Source of the DNA: an uncultured Collinsella sp.
GTDB taxonomy: Bacteria; Actinomycetota; Coriobacteriia; Coriobacteriales; Coriobacteriaceae
Reading direction: 5' to 3'
Length of the DNA stretch: 9,017 nucleotides
NCBI GenBank assembly: GCA_902468045.1
Contig: CABQXG010000033.1
Span: 1 to 9,017, forward strand
Part shown: positions 1 through 5,517 of the stretch, in pieces
Layout: every line of letters starts with the position of its first letter
Numbering within the stretch: position 1 is the stretch's first letter
Translations under genes and position numbers: made by a program
Notes under the pieces: model-generated
What the model saw: only the letters and a program-made list of their open reading frames with translations
Told to the model about the DNA's origin: nothing
The model's database searches: none

Positions 1-36
1 CCGCCCTTTTATCTTGCCGTCGTGCTCAATCGCTAA
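1..36 (+). CDS. Possible 3' end of an upstream plus-strand gene (partial)
   Basis: Frame 1 is open from the window edge and reads PPFYLAVVLNR before a TAA at 34-36. The stop lies 4 nt before the first base of the strong terminator hairpin at 41-74, which is the spacing expected for a gene end. A convergent gene pair sharing a bidirectional terminator would explain the layout. Eleven codons are too few to identify a product, and an open frame this short could be chance. Confidence 0.3.
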   Translation, partial: PPFYLAVVLNR

Positions 37-40
37 AAGA

Positions 41-80
41 AAAACCCCACAGCCCATATGAGCTGCGGGGTTTTCTTTGT
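41..80. terminator. Bidirectional Rho-independent terminator
   Basis: Positions 41-53 and 62-74 form a 13-bp stem (A-tract, CCCC, then ACAGC against GCTGC, GGGG, T-tract) with an 8-nt loop. The single imperfect position (A49/C66) becomes a G-U wobble in minus-strand RNA, so the hairpin is better on the minus strand. T-rich tails follow on both sides: TTTTCTTT on plus and TTTTTCTTTT on minus. It lies 31 nt past the stop of the minus-strand kinase gene and just after a possible plus-strand gene end. Confidence 0.85.
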
Positions 81-110
81 GCCTCCGATGCGAAATAAAT
101 CGCTCAGATA

Positions 111-875
111 TTACTGATAATCGACGACGTCGATCCAGTTCTTCAGGAACTCATCGTTCACGTTGCGCTTACGAGCGAGCTCGGAAGCGGCGACGATGCT
201 CGTCCACTGACGCACGACCTGCATGGGCATGTCGGCGCGGTCGCAGTAGAGCTCCAGGTAGGCCTCGGCCTGGTCCTTGCTGTTGAGGGCAAAGAGCAGG
301 TAGGTGGTGGCAACGTCGGCAGCAGGGGAGCCCTGGGTAGCGTGTGCCCAGTCGCACACATAGAGCTGGCCGTCGTCGCCGACGATGACGTTGGAGGGGT
401 TGAAGTCGCCGTGGCAGACCTTGAACTCCTTGGTCATGCCGTCCAGACGCTCCTGAAGGTTGTAGCGCGTGGTGGCATTGAGCTGATCAAGGCTGTCGAT
501 CATGCGGGCGAACTTGTCGCGCTGACGGTTAAGCAGCGGGGAGGTGTAGCCGTGGATCTCGATCTGGAGGTCGACGAACATCTCGAGGTACTCACCAAAG
601 CGCTGGGGCTCGGCAGTCATCTTCTCGGCAAGGGTAGTGCCCGGAACCTTCACGGTCACGAGCGCCCAGCCGTTGGCGTTCTCGAGCTGGGAAACCTCGA
701 GAGCCTTGGGGCTGCGGATGCCGCACTCATTGATGCGGGCAAGATTCAAAGCCTCGTTGAACACGTCGGAGACGGGCTTGGTCTCGTTAAAGACCTTGAC
801 GATCTTGTCGCCCAGGTCGTAAACGACCTTGTTGCCACGGCGGACGAGCTCGGTCTTGGAATCGGGTAGCAGCAT
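111..875 (-). CDS. APH/choline-kinase-fold phosphotransferase, substrate unknown
   Basis: The 254-residue protein has the protein-kinase-like fold of the aminoglycoside/choline phosphotransferase family and is probably cytosolic. An N-lobe strand around residues 17-29 (VVYDLGDKIVKVF) supplies the likely ATP-binding K27. E41 could be its helix partner. The Brenner-type catalytic loop HGDFNPSN is at 155-162 (H155, catalytic D157, N162), and the metal-binding aspartate is D175 in CDWAHA. All key residues are present, so the enzyme is probably active. No signal peptide or membrane segment is seen. The ATG at 873-875 is preceded by GAAAGGA with 7-nt spacing. The gene is downstream of adhE on the same strand, separated by 88 nt that contain a GC-rich stem-loop, so co-transcription is possible. 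The family includes antibiotic, choline, sugar and amino-alcohol kinases, and the sequence alone does not fix the substrate. A resistance role is not supported. Confidence 0.85.
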   Translation of the reverse strand: MLLPDSKTELVRRGNKVVYDLGDKIVKVFNETKPVSDVFNEALNLARINECGIRSPKALEVSQLENANGWALVTVKVPGTTLAEKMTAEPQRFGEYLEMFVDLQIEIHGYTSPLLNRQRDKFARMIDSLDQLNATTRYNLQERLDGMTKEFKVCHGDFNPSNVIVGDDGQLYVCDWAHATQGSPAADVATTYLLFALNSKDQAEAYLELYCDRADMPMQVVRQWTSIVAASELARKRNVNDEFLKNWIDVVDYQ

Positions 876-906
876 GGTTGCATCCTTTCAACGGTGCGAT
901 AGAAGC

Positions 907-947
907 GACGGCGGGGGGGTGTGAAACACCCGTGCACCCCCGCCGTT
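907..947 (-). terminator. GC-rich stem-loop after adhE, possible weak terminator or attenuator
   Basis: ACGGCGGGGG (908-917) pairs perfectly with CCCCCGCCGT (937-946), enclosing a smaller hairpin with a GTGTGAAACAC core. It lies 17 nt past the adhE stop and upstream of the kinase Shine-Dalgarno. A canonical U-run is missing on the minus-strand 3' side, where the sequence reads CGCTTCTATCG, so full termination is doubtful. It may reduce read-through from adhE or stabilise the adhE 3' end. Confidence 0.4.
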
Positions 948-963
948 AAAAACCGTGCTAAAA

Positions 964-3612
964 CTAGCAGACGGCGTAGTCCTGAGGCTCGCGGCCGTAG
1001 TAGGCGTCAAGGTAGAGCTCCTTGATCTCGCTCATCAGCGGGTAACGGGGGTTAGCGCCGGTGCACTGGTCGTTGAATGCCTGCTCGGTCATCTCGTCGA
1101 GGGTGTCGAGGAAGTACTTCTCGTCAACGCCGTACTCAGCGATGGTGTGCTTGACACCGATGAAGTCGCAGAGCTCGGTGAGCTTGGTGATGAAGTTCTC
1201 GAAGACCTCACGGTCGTCCTTGCCGTCGATGCCGCAGTAACGAGCCATCTCGGCGTAGTTGTGCAGCGCGTTGGGGTAAGGATACTGAGAGAAGGTTCCC
1301 ATCTTGACAGGAGCCTCGGCGGCGTTGTAACGCATGACGCGGGTCAGGATGACTGCGTTTGCGAGGCCGTGGGGCAGATGGTGGAAAGCGCCGAGCTTGT
1401 GGGCCATGGAGTGGTTGAGGCCCAGGAAGGCGTTACCGAATGCCATACCGGCCATGCAGGATGCGTTGTGCATCTCCTCGCGAGCGTGCGGATCCTTGGC
1501 ACCGTTGGTGAAGGAGCTCGGGAGGTTCTCGAAGACGAGCTTTGCGGCGCGCTCGGAGAGGCCCTTGGTGTAATCGGAAGCCATGATGGAGACGTAGGAC
1601 TCGATGGCGTGGGTCATGACGTCAATACCGGAAGCTGCGGTGAGGCCCTTCGGGGCGGTCATGCAGTTGTCAGCGTCGACGATTGCCATGTTGGGGAGCA
1701 GCGCGTAGTCGGCGAGCGGCCACTTGATGCCGGTCTCCTTGTCGGTGATGATGGCGAACGGCGTGCACTCGGAGCCAGTGCCCGAAGAGGTCGGGACGGC
1801 GACGAAGTAAGCCTTCTTGCCCATCTCGGGGAAGGTGAAGATACGCTTGCGGATGTCCATGAAGTCCATGGCCATGTCCTCGAAGTTCGCCTCGGGGTGC
1901 TCGTACATCATCCACATAATCTTGCCGGCGTCCATTGCGGAACCGCCGCCAACGGCGATGATGACATCCGGCTCGAAGAGCGTCATCTGCTTGGCGCCGC
2001 GACGTGCGCACTGCAGGGAGGGATCGGGCTCAACGTCGTAGAAGCAGTCGTGAGCGATGCCCATCTCATCGAGCTTGGCCTCGATGGCACGCGTGTTGCC
2101 ATTCTTGAAGAGGAACTGGTCGGTAACGATGAAGGCGCGCTTCTTGCCCATTACGGTGCCGAGCTCGTCGAGTGCGACGGGCGTGCAGCCCTTCTTGAAG
2201 TAGACCTTCTCGGGTGCGCGGAACCACAGCATGTTCTCGCGGCGCTCTGCCACGGTCTTGACGTTGATCAAGTGCTTCACCCCAACGTTCTCGGAGACGG
2301 AGTTGCCACCCCAGGAGCCGCAGCCCAGGGTTAGAGACGGCTTCATGCCGAAGTTGTAGAGGTCACCGATGCCGCCGTGCGAGGACGGGGTGTTGATGAC
2401 GATGCGGCAGGCCTTCATGACGTGCTGGAACTTAGCGATCTTCTCGCTCTGTGCCGGGTGCACGTAGAGAGAGGCGGTGTGGCCCGGGCCACCTGCGAGG
2501 ACGAGGTGCTCTGCCTTGTCAACGGCCTCCTGGAAGTCACTGGCGTGATACATAGCGAGGACCGGGGAGAGCTTCTCGTGGGAGAACTCTTCCTTCTCGG
2601 GATCGGTGGAGGTGACCTCGGCGATCAGGATCTTGGTCTTGGCGGGAACCTCGATGCCGGCGAGCTCGGCGATCTTGGCGGCAGCCATGCCGGGGATGCG
2701 GTGATCGAGAGCGCCGTTCTTGAACATGGCGGCACGCAGGGCCTCCATCTCGGCACCCTGCTTGACGAAGTAGCAGCCGCGCTTCTGGAACTCGGCCTTG
2801 ACCTGGTCATAGATGGTGTCGATGACGGTCACGGACTGCTCGGAAGCGCAGATCATGCCGTTGTCGAAGGTCTTGGAGTGGATGATGGAGTTGACGGCGA
2901 GCTTGATGTCCGCGGTATCGTCGATGATGACCGGGGTGTTGCCGGCGCCGACGCCGAGTGCGGGCTTACCGGAGGAGTAAGCAGCCTTGACCATGCCCGG
3001 GCCACCGGTTGCGAGAATGATGTCGACGTCGCGCATGACCATGTTGGTCAGCTCGATGGACGGCTTGTCGACCCAGCCGATGATGCCCTCAGGAGCACCG
3101 GCCTTGACAGCTGCGTCGAGAACGAGCTTGGCGGCGGCGATGGTGCACTTGGCGGCTGCCGGGTGCGGGGAGATGATGATGGCGTTACGGGTCTTCAGGC
3201 AGATGAGCGTCTTGAAGATGGCCGTGGAGGTCGGGTTGGTGGTCGGGATGACAGCGCCAACGATACCGATCGGCTCGGCGACCTTGGTGATGCCGTAAGC
3301 GTCGTCGCGCTCGATGACACCGCAGGTCTTGGTGTTCTTGTAAGCGTTGTAGATGTACTCAGCGGCGTAGTGGTTCTTGATGACCTTGTCCTCGAGAACG
3401 CCACGGCCGGTCTCCTCGATGGCGAGCTTGGCCAAAGGAATACGAGCCTTGTTGGCGGCCATAGCAGCCTCGTAGAAGATCTTGTCTACCTGCTCCTGAG
3501 TGTACTCAGCGAATTTAGCCTGGGCCTCACGCATAGATTTGAGTTTGGCCTCAAGCGCCTCCACGTTGTCCACGATGGCGGGAGTAGTGTTTTCCGGTGA
3601 CTTTTTCACCAT
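964..3612 (-). CDS. adhE: Bifunctional acetaldehyde-CoA/alcohol dehydrogenase AdhE
   Basis: AdhE reduces acetyl-CoA to acetaldehyde and then ethanol with two NADH, regenerating NAD+ during fermentation. In characterised family members it forms long cytosolic filaments called spirosomes. The 882-residue length is normal. The N-terminal aldehyde dehydrogenase domain (about 1-450) carries the glycine-rich stretch ATGGPGMVKAA from 201 and catalytic C255 in NGMICASEQS. A linker near 450-475 leads to the iron-dependent alcohol dehydrogenase domain, with nucleotide motif AVGGGSAMDAGK at 553-564. The expected Fe2+ ligands are all present, D664 and H668 (GIDVMTHAIE), H734 (NHSMAHKLG) and H748 (LPHGLANA), and their spacing matches that of the E. 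coli enzyme. The ATG at 3610-3612 follows CAAGGAG with about 7-nt spacing. Operator-like palindromes lie upstream. The next gene downstream on the strand is a phosphotransferase. Confidence 0.98.
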   Translation of the reverse strand: MVKKSPENTTPAIVDNVEALEAKLKSMREAQAKFAEYTQEQVDKIFYEAAMAANKARIPLAKLAIEETGRGVLEDKVIKNHYAAEYIYNAYKNTKTCGVIERDDAYGITKVAEPIGIVGAVIPTTNPTSTAIFKTLICLKTRNAIIISPHPAAAKCTIAAAKLVLDAAVKAGAPEGIIGWVDKPSIELTNMVMRDVDIILATGGPGMVKAAYSSGKPALGVGAGNTPVIIDDTADIKLAVNSIIHSKTFDNGMICASEQSVTVIDTIYDQVKAEFQKRGCYFVKQGAEMEALRAAMFKNGALDHRIPGMAAAKIAELAGIEVPAKTKILIAEVTSTDPEKEEFSHEKLSPVLAMYHASDFQEAVDKAEHLVLAGGPGHTASLYVHPAQSEKIAKFQHVMKACRIVINTPSSHGGIGDLYNFGMKPSLTLGCGSWGGNSVSENVGVKHLINVKTVAERRENMLWFRAPEKVYFKKGCTPVALDELGTVMGKKRAFIVTDQFLFKNGNTRAIEAKLDEMGIAHDCFYDVEPDPSLQCARRGAKQMTLFEPDVIIAVGGGSAMDAGKIMWMMYEHPEANFEDMAMDFMDIRKRIFTFPEMGKKAYFVAVPTSSGTGSECTPFAIITDKETGIKWPLADYALLPNMAIVDADNCMTAPKGLTAASGIDVMTHAIESYVSIMASDYTKGLSERAAKLVFENLPSSFTNGAKDPHAREEMHNASCMAGMAFGNAFLGLNHSMAHKLGAFHHLPHGLANAVILTRVMRYNAAEAPVKMGTFSQYPYPNALHNYAEMARYCGIDGKDDREVFENFITKLTELCDFIGVKHTIAEYGVDEKYFLDTLDEMTEQAFNDQCTGANPRYPLMSEIKELYLDAYYGREPQDYAVC

Positions 3613-3652
3613 TTGTGTCTCCTTGCGATCGGAGATTTACCCTACAAGATGC

Positions 3653-3658
3653 ATGATA
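3653..3658 (-). promoter_or_regulatory. Candidate adhE -10 box
   Basis: The minus strand reads TATCAT here, about 40 nt upstream of the adhE ATG. It is the best -10-like hexamer in the upstream region. No good -35 is found at 16-18 nt, so it may depend on an activator or may be wrong. A 5-bp inverted repeat, ACGGG (3678-3682) and CCCGT (3689-3693), lies just upstream where a regulator could bind. Confidence 0.3.
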
Positions 3659-3704
3659 GCAAGAAATAATTCGGTGAACGGGCAGATTCCCGTAAAAGAC
3701 AAAC

Positions 3705-3734
3705 TAAAACGCTTCAATCAAATGAACCGTTTCA
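3705..3734. promoter_or_regulatory. Pair of operator-like palindromes with central CG upstream of adhE
   Basis: TAAAACGCTTCA (3705-3716) and TGAACCGTTTCA (3723-3734) are two imperfect 12-bp palindromes, each centred on CG. The centres are 18 bp apart and about 100-120 bp upstream of the adhE start. TGAAnCGnTTCA-like dyads with a central CpG are typical of LacI/CcpA-family operators, which would fit control of a fermentation gene by carbon supply. The regulator and the function are inferred. The spacing and similarity of the two sites are what the sequence shows. Confidence 0.35.
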
Positions 3735-3765
3735 ACTAAATCTATCTGCCCTGCGCATCGCCCCG

Positions 3766-3814
3766 CTCATTGGGGACAGACTTACATGAGTGCTTTCACT
3801 CATTTGGGACAGAC
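3766..3814 (+). repeat. Left REP-like terminal repeat with internal hairpin
   Basis: The 49-bp unit consists of CTCATTGGGGACAGAC (3766-3781), a hairpin ATGAGTG-CTTT-CACTCAT (3786-3803, 7-bp perfect stem), and a second, near-identical direct copy CTCATTTGGGACAGAC (3799-3814) that overlaps the right arm of the hairpin. Short palindromes next to a conserved GGGACAG tag resemble the REP units recognised as single strands by RAYT-family transposases. Confidence 0.8.
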
Positions 3815-3863
3815 ATCGTTTTGCCATTTTGCCGTTCTGAACCTGTTTTTGCCGCTCATTGGA

Positions 3864-3870
3864 TATAAAT
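3864..3870 (+). promoter_or_regulatory. Candidate -10 box of the transposase gene
   Basis: TATAAAT lies in the AT-rich leader about 75 nt before the transposase ATG. The hexamer 17 nt upstream (ACCTGT) is a poor -35, so the promoter would be weak, as is usual for transposases. Transcription starting near 3876 would place both arms of the Shine-Dalgarno-covering hairpin (3900-3942) in the mRNA. Confidence 0.35.
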
Positions 3871-3899
3871 AGGTTACAGGCTCAGCATTTCGCGTTCCT

Positions 3900-3942
3900 T
3901 CTCTCCTTTTAGGTGTTGCCTGTTCAGTTTTGAAAGGAGAGA
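3900..3942 (+). promoter_or_regulatory. Leader hairpin covering the transposase Shine-Dalgarno
   Basis: TCTCTCCTTT (3900-3909) is the exact reverse complement of AAAGGAGAGA (3933-3942), which contains the ribosome binding site of the transposase. T3910/G3932, A3911/T3931 and two further G-U pairs can extend the stem. Folding would hide the Shine-Dalgarno and repress translation. IS200 transposase mRNA is known to be limited by a comparable 5' hairpin, so this is a plausible transposition brake. The pairing is seen in the sequence; the function is inferred. Confidence 0.6.
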
Positions 3943-3944
3943 TT

Positions 3945-4721
3945 ATGCCCCGATGCGCCCGCGCCGTTTCGCTCACCGGCTATTACCACGTCTTTGACCG
4001 TGGCAACTCCAAACAGATTATTTTTGAAGATGACTCTGACCGATATCGTTTCTTATCGGACATCTCGGACAGGTTTGCACGCCATAAAGTGGCAGTGTTG
4101 GCTTGGTGCCTTATGGACAACCACTTCCATTTGATGGTTGATGACCCATTTGACAACCTTTCAAAGGCAATGCAGTGCGCACTGACGGCGTATGCCAAGT
4201 ATTTCAACGGGAAAACGGGGAGAACGGGGCATTTGTTTGACAATCGCTATTCGCGGGTCGCGGTCGAGTCGGACACACAGGCGGTGCAGCTACTCGATTA
4301 TATCCATCTCAATCCTGTGAAGGGTGCGCTTGACTCGCTCGAGGCGTACCGCTGGTCAAGCTACAAGGCATATCAGCTGGGCTATGATCCCTTTGACATC
4401 TGTGACGCGGCTCCTATGCTCGATATCGTCGGAGGCTCCCGTTGCTATTGCGAGCATCTCGAGGAAGTTGCCGGGCGCACTTGGTCAGTGGAGGTTCTTC
4501 CACGCCGGCGGATCCCCGATGAGGAGGCCCTTTCCATTGCGCACGAAGTCCTGCCGAGCATAGATCCTGCGCTGCTCAAGGCCCTGCCACGCCCCGATCG
4601 CGATGCCTGTCTGCTGAGGCTCAGGCGGGCACATCTCACGGTCAAGCAAATTGCCCGTATCACCGGCATTGGCGCTACAAGCGTGACCAAGGCCACTGTG
4701 GGCTGGAGGGAGGCTGCGTGA
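3945..4721 (+). CDS. REP-associated/IS200-like Y1 tyrosine transposase (RAYT type)
   Basis: This 258-residue HUH-family (Y1_Tnp) protein would nick and join single-stranded DNA at hairpin ends. The N-terminal strand contains YYHVFDRGN (13-21). The metal-binding HUH motif is H60-F61-H62 in MDNHFHLMV. The catalytic tyrosine is Y119 in LDYIHLNPVK, followed by the family-typical RWSSY near 136-140. The C-terminal part (about 190-258) is an extra domain with a helix-turn-helix-like stretch at 231-250 (LTVKQIARITGIGATSVTKA), a tail seen in RAYT-like proteins but not in short IS200 TnpA. The ATG at 3945 is chosen because AAAGGAGA lies 4 nt before it; an in-frame TTG at 3930 would sit on that site. 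The first half is visibly more AT-rich than the neighbouring genes, suggesting transfer. The frame and the active-site residues are intact. Confidence 0.92.
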   Translation: MPRCARAVSLTGYYHVFDRGNSKQIIFEDDSDRYRFLSDISDRFARHKVAVLAWCLMDNHFHLMVDDPFDNLSKAMQCALTAYAKYFNGKTGRTGHLFDNRYSRVAVESDTQAVQLLDYIHLNPVKGALDSLEAYRWSSYKAYQLGYDPFDICDAAPMLDIVGGSRCYCEHLEEVAGRTWSVEVLPRRRIPDEEALSIAHEVLPSIDPALLKALPRPDRDACLLRLRRAHLTVKQIARITGIGATSVTKATVGWREAA

Positions 4722-4763
4722 GGCTGGGCAGGACCTGATCATGGCGCCGCATGTGTACGTCAC

Positions 4764-4812
4764 GTCTGTCCCCAATGCGTGAAAGCACTCATGTAAGCCT
4801 GTCCCCAATGAG
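4764..4812 (-). repeat. Right REP-like terminal repeat, inverted copy of the left one
   Basis: The reverse complement matches the left repeat at 46 of 49 positions. The direct subrepeats read GTCTGTCCCCAATGCG (4764-4779) and GCCTGTCCCCAATGAG (4797-4812). The hairpin ATGCGTG-AAAG-CACTCAT (4775-4792) has one mismatched pair, unlike the perfect left copy. It starts 42 nt after the transposase stop and ends 5 nt before the rpmB terminator stem. Confidence 0.8.
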
Positions 4813-4814
4813 TG

Positions 4815-4850
4815 CAAAAAGGCGCCCTCCGTAGGGGAGGACGCCTTTGG
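4815..4850 (-). terminator. Rho-independent terminator of rpmB
   Basis: AAAGGCG (4818-4824) pairs with CGCCTTT (4842-4848), and CCTCC (4826-4830) pairs with GGAGG (4836-4840), around a 5-nt loop. The one imperfect position (C4825/A4841) is a G-U wobble in minus-strand RNA, where the stem is followed by TTTTTG. It therefore suits rpmB, whose stop is about 70 nt away. On the plus strand the stem could also stop transcripts leaving the transposase gene, but the T-run there is only TTT. Confidence 0.85.
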
Positions 4851-4916
4851 TAAGTTCTATATGAACGCGAGGTCTTTGACCCGGAGAGTCCGAGGTACTT
4901 GTTGGTAAGACCTTAT

Positions 4917-5105
4917 TTAGGAGCGCGCAACCTTGCCGGACTTGAGGCAGGTGGAGCAAACGTTCATCTTGCGACGGTGACCATCGACGACGACGTAGAC
5001 GCGCTGGATGTTGGGGCGGAACTTACGGTTGGTGACGCGGTGAGAGTGGCTGATGGAGCGACCGACAACGGGGGGCTTACCGCAAACTTCGCAAACTTTG
5101 GACAT
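4917..5105 (-). CDS. rpmB: Large ribosomal subunit protein bL28
   Basis: This 62-residue basic protein of the 50S subunit begins MSKVCEVCGKPPVVG and contains the family stretch RSISHSHRVTNRKFRPNIQ (16-34). Two CxxC pairs, C5/C8 and C50/C53, form a zinc ribbon, so this is the zinc-binding (C+) version rather than the cysteine-free paralogue used under zinc limitation. The length is normal. The ATG at 5103-5105 is chosen because AAGGAGG lies 7 nt upstream and the conserved protein begins there; the frame stays open 16 codons further without conservation. It is a single-gene transcription unit, with its own extended -10 promoter and terminator, divergent from the pyr operon. Confidence 0.97.
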   Translation of the reverse strand: MSKVCEVCGKPPVVGRSISHSHRVTNRKFRPNIQRVYVVVDGHRRKMNVCSTCLKSGKVARS

Positions 5106-5159
5106 AACTGACCCTCCTTGGGCGACAAACGAACATGTCGCGTTAACAAACAAGCCTGA

Positions 5160-5168
5160 ACTATAGCA
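5160..5168 (-). promoter_or_regulatory. Extended -10 promoter of rpmB
   Basis: The minus strand reads TGCTATAGT, a TGn extended -10 with a near-consensus hexamer, about 55 nt upstream of the rpmB start. The best -35-like sequence (TTGCGC) is 20 nt away, which is too far, so the extended -10 probably compensates. The spacer holds an inverted repeat, GCACAG (5166-5171) and CTGTGC (5181-5186), with a further CACAG at about 5195-5200, possibly an operator or chance. Confidence 0.55.
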
Positions 5169-5220
5169 CAGAAGTCGCTCCCTGTGCGCAATCTACACAG
5201 AGATATTCCTCTTTTGGCGA

Positions 5221-5400
5221 TAGTGCCCACGCCACGGCCCTGGACGTAGATCCGATTTGCGTGCAGCAGAGGGGATTATGCCAGCTCGTGCGTGCGTTTT
5301 CAAGCTCGTCCCACAAATATATATAGGTTTATGGAGCATTGGGCTCCGTTTACGGATTGCTCTGTATTTATGCTCGCAATTAAGCTCGAGGTTGGCTACA
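5221..5400. other. Intergenic region upstream of the pyr leader, no gene seen
   Basis: No credible reading frame lies between the rpmB promoter and the pyr leader. Visible items are an AT-rich run (AAATATATATAGG near 5316), a 7-bp hairpin ATGGAGC/GCTCCGT (5331-5349), and -10-like hexamers TATTTA (5375-5380) and TACACT (5397-5402). None has a convincing -35. The pyr promoter should be in this stretch, and TACACT would start transcription just where the leader hairpins begin, but I cannot place it firmly. Confidence 0.4.
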
Positions 5401-5401
5401 C

Positions 5402-5517
5402 TATCCCTTGACCATTAAAGGGGTACGAGATACCCACATGGAATTACATAGCTGCCAAAGAGCAGCCCTTCCTGTGGGTGTCTGGTCCGCTTTAAGCGGT
5501 CGGGCATCTATTTTTTT
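5402..5517 (+). promoter_or_regulatory. pyr operon leader: attenuator with competing hairpins
   Basis: Several exclusive foldings are visible. (1) TATCCCTT (5402-5409) with AAGGGGTA (5418-5425). (2) GGGTA (5421-5425) with TACCC (5431-5435), loop CGAGA. (3) A long antiterminator, GATACCCACA (5429-5438) with TGTGGGTGTC (5473-5482), then GGAA with TTCC, capped by GCTGC-CAAAGA-GCAGC. (4) The terminator beginning at 5477. Stem 3 uses the 5' arm of the terminator, and hairpin 2 uses the 5' arm of stem 3, which is the anti-antiterminator logic of PyrR attenuators. pyrR is the next gene, so PyrR with UMP probably stabilises hairpin 2. The nGnGA loop fits the known PyrR target, but the flanking UCC/GG does not. 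Confidence 0.65.
5477..5517 (+). terminator. Attenuator terminator in the pyr leader
   Basis: GGTGTCTGG-T-CCGCT (5477-5491) pairs with AGCGG-TCGGGCATC (5495-5508) through 14 pairs, several of them G-U, with one bulged T and a TTA loop. TATTTTTTT (5509-5517) follows directly. It lies 40 nt before the pyrR start, so it can stop transcription of the whole operon unless the upstream antiterminator takes its 5' arm. Confidence 0.75.

Larger units (their letters stand above)
3766..4812 (+). mobile_element. IS200-like/RAYT element bounded by 49-bp inverted repeats
   Basis: A single Y1-type transposase gene is enclosed by two copies of the same 49-bp sequence in inverted orientation (3766-3814 and 4764-4812, 46 of 49 positions identical). 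No other gene is inside. No target duplication is evident at the edges, which fits Y1 single-strand transposition, where none is expected. The element lies between the adhE control region and the rpmB terminator. The exact outer ends are inferred from where the repeat identity stops. RAYTs are often domesticated, so present mobility is unknown. Confidence 0.75.

Noticed and set aside
111..875. Aminoglycoside resistance gene
   Set aside because: The fold motif is shared by many kinases of unrelated substrates, and there is no resistance context or recognisable resistance-enzyme subfamily signature.
955..3600. Long plus-strand open frames (955-2334 and 2377-3600) opposite adhE
   Set aside because: They are antisense shadows of a GC-rich, strongly codon-biased gene. 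Their translations are low-complexity (rich in V, L, G, D, E) with no recognisable motif, while the adhE strand shows every catalytic residue.
3613..3765. Rex redox operator upstream of adhE
   Set aside because: I looked for a TTGTGA/TCACAA-type dyad and found none; only the CG-centred palindromes and an ACGGG/CCCGT repeat are present.
3930..3944. TTG start for the transposase five codons upstream
   Set aside because: It would place the start on the AAAGGAGA ribosome binding site, which is well spaced for the ATG at 3945.
3766..4812. CRISPR-like repeat array
   Set aside because: There are only two tag copies at each end of the transposase gene, with no regular spacers, so they are element termini.
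5106..5153. 16-codon upstream extension of rpmB
   Set aside because: It would cover the Shine-Dalgarno and leader, and bL28 proteins begin at MSK.
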